Of a stretch of 64,000 nucleotides of DNA, positions 58,303 to 64,000 are shown in pieces (positions within the stretch are counted from its first letter, which is position 1; each line of letters opens with the position of its first letter). This stretch comes from CAZUZD01 sp964624465. Its GTDB lineage: Bacteria; Planctomycetota; Planctomycetia; Isosphaerales; Isosphaeraceae. The notes under the pieces were generated by a model that saw only the letters and a program-made list of their open reading frames with translations, did no database searches and had not been told where the DNA came from. The stretch spans positions 1 through 64,000 of the forward strand of contig CAZUZD010000001.1 in the NCBI GenBank assembly GCA_964624465.1, in the 5' to 3' direction. A program made the translations under genes and the position numbers.

Positions 58303-61119
58303 CTAGAGTTGCCGGCCCGTCTTCGGGTCGTAGGCCACCGGAACCGGCACGACCTGGTCGGTCGGGAGGATCTCGATCCACTGGTCGAAGACCTGGAAAT
58401 GCCGGTCGGGGTCGCCGGGCTCGCCCGGGGTCTCCGAGCCGGGGATGGCCCGGAACCCCCCCTGGAGGGGGTAAAAGCCGTGCTCATAGACCTTCTCGAT
58501 GGGGGTCGACGAGACCTTGTTGGCGTCGTCGATCACGAGGTCTTTCGGGTACTTCTCCACCTTGATCTCGGCCGCATGCTTCCGCTCCACCTCGAGGCAG
58601 AGGAACCGGATCGCGTCGAAGAGGGTGACGTTGGGCCGGCCGCCGACCGGGTCGGAGGGGTCTGCCGCGAGCAGGCCGTCGCGGATGGCCTGGAGCTCGC
58701 CCGGCGGCGCCAGGTAATTGCCATCGAGCCCCTCGACCCCCTCGACGTTGGTGTTCTGGAGCCAGGCGATGGCCGCCCGCTCCTTGCCGGGTCGGATCGG
58801 GATGACGGCCTTCACCCACGGGGCGTTCAGGAATGCGTTGCGGAGATTGTCCCCGTCGAGTTGGAGCAGCCAGCCGAGCGAGCTCCCGAGCGAGGCGGGT
58901 TCCGATTCGTCGGTGATGTTGTAGTTGTTGGGCCGGAGCACCTGGTCGGTCCAGCCCACCACGGCGTCGGCCGAGAGGCCGGTCGCCCCCGTGAACACGT
59001 TCCGGTCCCGCGGCTTCCACCACTCGGGTGCGACGAAGTAGAGCATCTTGTCCACGTCGAAGATCGAGTTGATCAGCTCCGAGAGGACGTGGCGGACCCG
59101 ATCGTTGTCGTCCGACTCGGGAAGCTCGTAGAGCGTGTCGGTCATCAGCGATCGGATCAGGAATCGGTAGACGACAATCCGCTCCTCCTCCCGCAGATCC
59201 TCGTATTTGCGCTTGCGGATCTGGCTGGCAAGCTTGATGCGATCCTTGGCCGCCTTGACGAACGCCTCGGCGTTGCGCCGCTCGTTCTCGCGGTCGGCGG
59301 CCTTGCTGGTCTTGAGGATCTCGGCGTTCGCGTCGGAGATCTCCTTCAGCTTGGCGGCCGTGGGCTTGAAGGCGATGGCCCCGCCGACGACGAAGTCGAT
59401 GCGTTCGTCCCACTCGATGCCGCCGGGCCCCGTCACGACCCCGATCCGGACCTGACTTCCCCCCACCAGCTTGCCCCGGAAGCGGTAGCGCTGGTTCTCG
59501 CTGTCCTCGCCCGAGTAGGAGACGACCGAGATCGCGATCTCGCCTTCGGGGTCTGCCACCTCGTACCCGGTGTCGGGCTGGACCGGCAGCGGGATGACCG
59601 TCAGCTCGACGAACCCGAGGGCCGGGTCGTTGTACTTCCGATTGTCGCCGAAGTTCCACACGGCGCCGGTCTGGAAGGGCTTCTCGACGCGATCGGGCGG
59701 ATTGGGGATCTCCTTGGCGTTGGGCTGCGGCACCAGGTCGGCGGGCTTCGCCAGGTGGACGAGGTTGGCCAGGCCCAGGACCCGGCCGGGCTCGTCGACG
59801 AACGTCTGCCAGCACAGGTACGTGCCCACATCCTGCACCTGCACCCCCACCTGGCGCATCTTCCGGCGCATCTCGTAGTTGATGAGCTGGCCCGTCGAGT
59901 TCGCCAGCACGTACCGCTTGCTCGACGTGTCGGTGACCTCGGTCACGATCTTGAAGGTGGTCTTGAAGTTCTGCCGGATCTCGGAGGACAGCTTCTCGGT
60001 CTGCTCGCGCGACCGCTTGTGTGTCTTCTCGCGCGCCACCTGCTGGGTGCGGTCCATGTTCAGGCTGGCCGTGGCGCTGGCGCTCCCCGTGCCCCACGAC
60101 TGGTTGACCGTGGAGGAGATCCCGAGCTTCACGTCGTCGCGGTTGTCCTCCTTCACGGCATCGCTCAGGTCGTCCTTGGTCGTCGAGCTGGTCTCGCTCC
60201 GGACGATCTTCTCCAGGGCCTCCTCGGTCGTCCGCTCGGTCAGCGTGCGGCGGGTGGTGGTCTCGACCAGCTCCACGCTCGCCCCAGGGCTGAGCCAGAC
60301 GTGGCCGGTGGGAGTCCCGAGGAACGTCTCGAACTCGAAGAAGTACTGGCGGTAAAGGTGGACGATCCCGATCGGCGAGAGGCTGACGTCCCCGATGTCC
60401 TTCTTCGGGTCGAAGGCCAGGTAGGGGTCCTGGAAATCGTCGCCCAGGACGTTCATCAGGCGCTCCAGCTTCTTCGCTTGGTCGACCATTGGCTCGACGA
60501 AGAAGAACTGGGCGACCTGGTCATACATCTGCCTCCGGGCGAGTTGGTTCAAAACGCCCGCCAGGGCCGACTCGCGCTCCAGTTCACCCCGGATGCCTCC
60601 CTGCTGGCCCTCCACGGCGACCCGGAGTCGGGCGCTGTACAAGTCATCGCTCTCGCCCTGCGACCGCGGGAAGGCGCTGATGAACTTCCTGAGCCGCGCG
60701 CCGGCATCCGCGGTGTAGAACGGGTAGACCTCCTCCCGGAGGACCTTCACCAGGTGTTCCTGGTTGAGCAGCTCGTCCCACTCGGCGGGCGGAGGGACGC
60801 GGCCGGGCGGGAGCCGTCCGGCGATCTGCCGCACCAGGACGCTGCCGGAGAGTGTGCCCGCCCGTGCCGAGACCGGCTGGCCCACGTCGATCGAGGCCAG
60901 CTCCGGCACCTGATCCGCGTTGAACCGCAGGTCGACGAGGCCCCGGAACTGGTCAGCCAGACCGTCGAGCAACCGGACCCGTTCGAACTGGTTCGCCCGC
61001 TTGATCCACGACTGGATGCGGCGTGACCGCCAGCCGATCAACGGCTGGTAGACCCCGAACAGCTCGCTGGCATACGGAAGGATCCGCTCGAACTGGGTCA
61101 GGTCCCGCGAGACACGCAT
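58303..61119 (-). CDS. 938-aa protein of unknown function, partner of the toxin gene
   Basis: The N-terminal 280 residues are helical. A Ser/Thr- and charge-rich helical segment follows: RRTLTERTTEEALEKIVRSE, TSSTTKDDLSDAVKEDNRDD, then 'ASATASLNMDRTQQVARE' and SREQTEKLSSEIRQNFKTTF. After that come VTEVTDTSSKRYVLANSTGQ and NYEMRRKMRQVGVQVQDVGT. The amphipathic, repetitive-looking part could assemble or cross a membrane. The C-terminal 450 residues are mixed alpha/beta. There is no signal peptide. Being upstream of and co-directional with the nuclease-toxin gene suggests a delivery or assembly role, but no known secretion component is recognised. Confidence 0.5.
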   Translation of the reverse strand: MRVSRDLTQFERILPYASELFGVYQPLIGWRSRRIQSWIKRANQFERVRLLDGLADQFRGLVDLRFNADQVPELASIDVGQPVSARAGTLSGSVLVRQIAGRLPPGRVPPPAEWDELLNQEHLVKVLREEVYPFYTADAGARLRKFISAFPRSQGESDDLYSARLRVAVEGQQGGIRGELERESALAGVLNQLARRQMYDQVAQFFFVEPMVDQAKKLERLMNVLGDDFQDPYLAFDPKKDIGDVSLSPIGIVHLYRQYFFEFETFLGTPTGHVWLSPGASVELVETTTRRTLTERTTEEALEKIVRSETSSTTKDDLSDAVKEDNRDDVKLGISSTVNQSWGTGSASATASLNMDRTQQVAREKTHKRSREQTEKLSSEIRQNFKTTFKIVTEVTDTSSKRYVLANSTGQLINYEMRRKMRQVGVQVQDVGTYLCWQTFVDEPGRVLGLANLVHLAKPADLVPQPNAKEIPNPPDRVEKPFQTGAVWNFGDNRKYNDPALGFVELTVIPLPVQPDTGYEVADPEGEIAISVVSYSGEDSENQRYRFRGKLVGGSQVRIGVVTGPGGIEWDERIDFVVGGAIAFKPTAAKLKEISDANAEILKTSKAADRENERRNAEAFVKAAKDRIKLASQIRKRKYEDLREEERIVVYRFLIRSLMTDTLYELPESDDNDRVRHVLSELINSIFDVDKMLYFVAPEWWKPRDRNVFTGATGLSADAVVGWTDQVLRPNNYNITDESEPASLGSSLGWLLQLDGDNLRNAFLNAPWVKAVIPIRPGKERAAIAWLQNTNVEGVEGLDGNYLAPPGELQAIRDGLLAADPSDPVGGRPNVTLFDAIRFLCLEVERKHAAEIKVEKYPKDLVIDDANKVSSTPIEKVYEHGFYPLQGGFRAIPGSETPGEPGDPDRHFQVFDQWIEILPTDQVVPVPVAYDPKTGRQL

Positions 61120-61212
61120 GGCCGATCACTCCCTGGGAGAAGCCGGATGTGCCGCGGTCCACGGGGTCAGCCTGCGAAGACGCGACTGCGGTCAACGCTG
61201 TCCGGGATCAAA

Positions 61213-61452
61213 CTAGACTCTTCTGAACACGCATTGGACACGGACCGCATCGCCGGGTCCAAGGAAAACGGCGAGATCGGCGTGGACGGCGGCAGAGAGC
61301 CGGTCCCACAGTTCCTCCGAGATGGACGGTTCGGCGCACACGAGGCCGTCGTCACGGTCGCTGTCAGGGGGCACAGGTTCATCCACGATCGGATGCCATG
61401 TTGAAACCCCCAGGGGTTTCGGTCGGACGCTGGAGGCAATGCCGGCAGCCAT
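61213..61452 (-). CDS. Small hypothetical protein
   Basis: A 79-aa frame from ATG 61452 encodes PLGVSTWHPIVDEPVPPDSD, LVCAEPSISEELWDRLSAAV and HADLAVFLGPGDAVRVQCVF. The middle and end have protein-like composition with a plausible helix and strands. No Shine-Dalgarno stands out and no family is recognised. It lies between the GH130 gene and the 938-aa gene on the same strand. It may be real or chance. Confidence 0.35.
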   Translation of the reverse strand: MAAGIASSVRPKPLGVSTWHPIVDEPVPPDSDRDDGLVCAEPSISEELWDRLSAAVHADLAVFLGPGDAVRVQCVFRRV

Positions 61453-61528
61453 CCGCCGGGAGCAAGACCATGCCCGCCAAGCTCCGATATTGGATCGCGA
61501 TCCGGTTTCGGCCCGAACCGTACGGCCG

Positions 61529-62605
61529 TCAGTGGTCGCTCGTCGGGTTGACCATCGCCCCGAGGAGCGCAGCCGTCGCGAACTCGGCCACCGCGACGCT
61601 GGCATCGGCGGCGCCGTAGTAGACGAGCAGGCGATCGCCGTCCTGGATCACCCCGGTCGGGAACACGACCTCGGGCACGAAGCCGGCGATCTCGAAGTCG
61701 AGTTCCGGCACGAAGAACGGCCCGGGCGTGTGGCGGAGGATCCGGGCGGGGTCGTCGAGGTCGAGCAGCGCGGCGCCGCCGCAGTAGGCGCCGACGGCGC
61801 CCGGGCGGGTCGGGCGGCGGTTGCCGTGGTAGATCTCGAGCCAGCCGCCCTCGACCCGCACCGGCGGGGCCCCGGCGCCAACCCGTCCCGACTGCCAGCC
61901 GCCGCCCGGGAGGTCGAGCGGGACGTGTCCACCCCAGTGGAGCAGGTCGGGTGACCGCGCGATCCACATCTCCGGCCGGGTGAACGGGGTGCCGCCGACC
62001 GGCCGATGCAGCGCCGCGAACGAGCCGCTGGCGGGCTCCGGGAAGAGGACGACGTCCTTGTTCTCGGGGCAAAAGATGATGCCGTGCCGCTCGAACGCGC
62101 GGAAATCGGTCGTGGAGGCCAGGGCGGTCGCGGGCCCGTGCCGGGAGACCGCGACATAGGTGACGTAGAACCGGCCCGCCAGCGGCGTGATCCGGGGGTC
62201 CTCGACCCCGTACTCCTCGGACTCGCCCTCCGCCCGGAAGGTGATCCCCGTCACGTCCCGGACGGCCCGCCCGTCGCCGCAGCGGACCACCCGGAGGTGC
62301 GAGGCGAAGGTCAGCCGGACGATCCCGTCGGCCTTCCGCCGCACCACCCGCGGGTCGATCGGCTCCCAGTCCGACCCGGGGACCCAGTCGATGGTCAGGC
62401 CATCGGCCGGGTCCCAGCGCGGCAGCGCCAGGAACCCGACGCGCTGTTCGCGGGGGCGCTCGGCGACCCGCACCAGCAGCACCACCTCGTCGCCGGCCCG
62501 GACCGCCCCCGGGTTGAACACGCCGACGACCTCGAACTCGTCGCGGGTCGCGGGCACGTCCCCCGGCCCGAGCAGTCGCCGGGTGGCGAGCCTGGGGAGC
62601 GTCAT
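61529..62605 (-). CDS. Glycoside hydrolase family 130-like protein
   Basis: This 358-aa five-bladed-propeller protein matches GH130 (mannoside phosphorylases/hydrolases). It shows GVFNPGAVRAGDEVVLLVRV, YGVEDPRITPLAGRFYVTYV, 'IIFCPENKDVVLFPEP' and FTRPEMWIARSPDLLHWGGH, then PPVRVEGGWLEIYHGNRRP and FPTGVIQDGDRLLVYYGAAD. The catalytic Asp is expected in GVEDPRI. Members cleave or phosphorolyse beta-mannosides. ATG 62605 overlaps the upstream oxidoreductase stop (ATGA), so the two form an operon. There is no signal peptide, so it acts in the cytoplasm. Confidence 0.85.
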   Translation of the reverse strand: MTLPRLATRRLLGPGDVPATRDEFEVVGVFNPGAVRAGDEVVLLVRVAERPREQRVGFLALPRWDPADGLTIDWVPGSDWEPIDPRVVRRKADGIVRLTFASHLRVVRCGDGRAVRDVTGITFRAEGESEEYGVEDPRITPLAGRFYVTYVAVSRHGPATALASTTDFRAFERHGIIFCPENKDVVLFPEPASGSFAALHRPVGGTPFTRPEMWIARSPDLLHWGGHVPLDLPGGGWQSGRVGAGAPPVRVEGGWLEIYHGNRRPTRPGAVGAYCGGAALLDLDDPARILRHTPGPFFVPELDFEIAGFVPEVVFPTGVIQDGDRLLVYYGAADASVAVAEFATAALLGAMVNPTSDH

Positions 62606-63726
62606 GGGCGGCCGTCGCGGTGGGCCAGCGCGTCAGCCTCGCAGGCGAGCGCGAGCGACTCGTGGCCGTTGCGCCCGGAGATGACCCGGGGGTGGTCGCG
62701 GTCGCGGAGCCAGGCGAGCTGATCGGCCATCATCGATCGGAGCAGCTGGCAGTAGAGCGGCGACTTGGGCTGACCATCGCCGGCGGCGAGCTCGATGATC
62801 TGGGAGGCGTCGATCGTCCGGCCCCGGGCGCGGCAGGCGCGGTCGGTACCGCCGAAGGACGAGTCCACATCGAGCCGGGCCCCGGGGAAGCGGTCGCAGA
62901 GCTCGCGCGTCTGCCGCTCGTCGACGAGCGCGCGGATCCGGACCCGGGTCGGCACCCAGTCGTGGAGGGTCAGGTCGCCGCGCTCGAACACAAGGCGGAG
63001 CTCCTGCCGGTCCATTCGCCCGGCCTGGTGGAAGCCGTGGTAGAAGTTGACCAGCGCCGAGTCGCCGTAGCGGACCGTGCACTGGACCTGCTCCTCGATC
63101 GCGGTCCCGGGACGGACCCCGACCTGCGCCGACTCGAGCCGGCCGTCCCCGAGCCAGCCGGCGAACAGATCGAAGAAGTGGACCCCGTGCTCGACGAAGA
63201 TCCCGCCACTCTTCGACCGGTCCCAGAACCAGTGATCGGCGGGCAGGTTCTCGTCGGAGGCGTAGTTCTCGAACGACCCGTGCAGCACCTCACCCAGGGT
63301 CCGATCCTCGACCAGCCGTCGGACGGCGTCGAAGAGCGGGTTGTAGCGCTGCATCAGGTTGGTGACGAGCAGGAGGTCCCGGGACCGGGCGACGGCGACC
63401 AGCTCGTTGGCCTGGGCAATGGTGAGGGCCAGCGGCTTCTCGACGATCACGTGCTTGCCGGCCCGGAGCGCGGCGAGCGCCTGGGCGTGGTGGAGGAACG
63501 GCGGCGTGGCGATGTAGACGACGTCGAGGTCGCCCCGGCCGAGGAACGCGTCGAGGTCGTCGGTGTTCTCGACGCCGAAGCGGGCGGCCGCGGCGAGCGA
63601 GGCGGGCCGGTGCGTGGCCGCCACGCCGACGAGCCGGACCCCGGGCACCTGCGTGAACTGCTGGAGTGCGAACAGCCCGAATCCACCGCAGCCGATCACC
63701 CCCAGACCGACACGTCCATCCTGCAC
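62602..63726 (-). CDS. Gfo/Idh/MocA family oxidoreductase
   Basis: This 374-aa protein has an N-terminal Rossmann fold (RVGLGVIGCGGFGLFALQQF), the 'YIATPPFLHHAQALAALRAG' region and the family block KHVIVEKPLALTIAQANELV (EKP motif). The C-terminal beta domain includes GGIFVEHGVHFFDLFAGWLG with the catalytic-site His. These NAD(P)-dependent enzymes oxidise sugars or inositols. The start is GTG 63726, supported by GGAGGG six bases upstream. It is coupled to the GH130 gene, so it probably processes the sugar released from a mannoside. Confidence 0.85.
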   Translation of the reverse strand: MQDGRVGLGVIGCGGFGLFALQQFTQVPGVRLVGVAATHRPASLAAAARFGVENTDDLDAFLGRGDLDVVYIATPPFLHHAQALAALRAGKHVIVEKPLALTIAQANELVAVARSRDLLLVTNLMQRYNPLFDAVRRLVEDRTLGEVLHGSFENYASDENLPADHWFWDRSKSGGIFVEHGVHFFDLFAGWLGDGRLESAQVGVRPGTAIEEQVQCTVRYGDSALVNFYHGFHQAGRMDRQELRLVFERGDLTLHDWVPTRVRIRALVDERQTRELCDRFPGARLDVDSSFGGTDRACRARGRTIDASQIIELAAGDGQPKSPLYCQLLRSMMADQLAWLRDRDHPRVISGRNGHESLALACEADALAHRDGRP

Positions 63727-64000
63727 GGGCGACCCTCCTCGGCTCCGGGCGTTCGGGTGGCCGTCGGGAATGTCCCGCCGCCACCTGGCTCCGGGTTCGA
63801 CCCGGCCACAGCGATCGTACATGAATCGGTCGAAATGTGCTGACCTATTCGTGGCTCGTGGCAGATCGGGGGCACGGTGTCCGTTCCGCCAAGATCCACC
63901 CCGGCCAGTTCCGCCGCGCGGGCACCGCCTGACATGCCAGGCTGATCGCGTCACAGCGGGGACCAGCGCACGGCATGGCCGAGCCCTCCGCGGGGATCGG
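63727..64000. other. Upstream region of the sugar operon, to the window edge
   Basis: No complete gene is supported. The stretch should hold the promoter of the minus-strand operon. A plus-strand ATG at 63975 opens a frame that runs off the edge (MAEPSAGI), too short to judge. Confidence 0.35.

Noticed and set aside
56521..61026. A 1501-codon open frame on the plus strand
   Set aside because: It lies antisense to two genes with clear domains and ribosome sites, and its composition (Glu/Arg/Val/Leu without motifs) is that of a high-GC shadow frame.
63975..64000. Start of another plus-strand gene at the right edge
   Set aside because: Only eight codons are visible, which is not enough to support a gene.

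Overview
The window is high-GC DNA that reads like a planctomycete chromosome, most likely Isosphaeraceae-like. This is inferred from gene content: Ser/Thr kinases fused to TPR, PEGA/FGE or cytochrome-c modules, DUF6288 and PPC-repeat proteins with an ExR-VPA N-terminus, a Tyr-rich Tat protein, and 'LSD' repeat proteins. No rRNA or intact tRNA is present, so the assignment rests on protein character alone.

Layout. (1) 1-10,068: an IS701-type transposase N-terminus at the left edge, then a tightly coupled glycan operon of seven genes. It holds a GT2/cytidylyltransferase fusion, a capsule-type protein, a NeuB-like synthase, a Zn-binding methyltransferase-like protein, a DUF4910 peptidase-like protein, a SpsF-like cytidylyltransferase and a DUF6817-like HD protein. 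A GNAT/FemAB-like gene and a SAM methyltransferase follow. It looks like a surface nonulosonic-acid-type glycan locus. (2) 10,069-15,050: a mobile-element graveyard with an IS701 C-terminal remnant, an IS21 remnant and a DDE transposase pseudogene. The IS21 istB gene is split exactly inside its P-loop lysine codon by a serine-recombinase element of about 2.49 kb; computing the excision restores an intact 259-aa IstB frame. (3) 15,217-18,947: a secreted SASA-type esterase and a DUF6288 PDZ/HEAT protein. (4) 18,948-20,260: more relics, including the 3' part of a tRNA-His next to a broken tyrosine integrase. (5) 20,264-26,826: a SIMPL protein, a PPC-repeat protein with a 338-bp perfect repeat, and a kinase-TPR protein.

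(6) 27,173-47,899: a sigma-like protein followed by a Tad/Flp pilus locus. It has a VirB11/CpaF ATPase, two duplicated Flp-like pilins, a CpaA peptidase, a 55-aa pseudopilin, TadE/TadG-type proteins, CpaB, an FHA-CpaF fusion, TadB and TadC. It continues into a degenerate-FHA membrane protein, a pseudokinase-PEGA-FGE protein, a 1299-residue unknown protein and a coupled repeat protein. No secretin (CpaC/RcpA) or TadZ is visible.

(7) 47,989-56,387 (minus strand): exported and membrane proteins of unusual build: an unknown secreted protein, a serpin with a PDZ domain inserted in it, a Tyr-rich Tat protein, a Ser/Thr kinase fused to two CxxCH haem motifs, and a caspase-like peptidase with two PDZ domains. 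A protease, a serpin and a haem kinase side by side is the most provocative set in the window. (8) 56,683-61,119: a probable Tox-REase-5 nuclease-toxin protein behind a 938-aa partner of unknown function. (9) 61,529-63,726: a coupled GH130 / Gfo-Idh-MocA sugar-metabolism pair.
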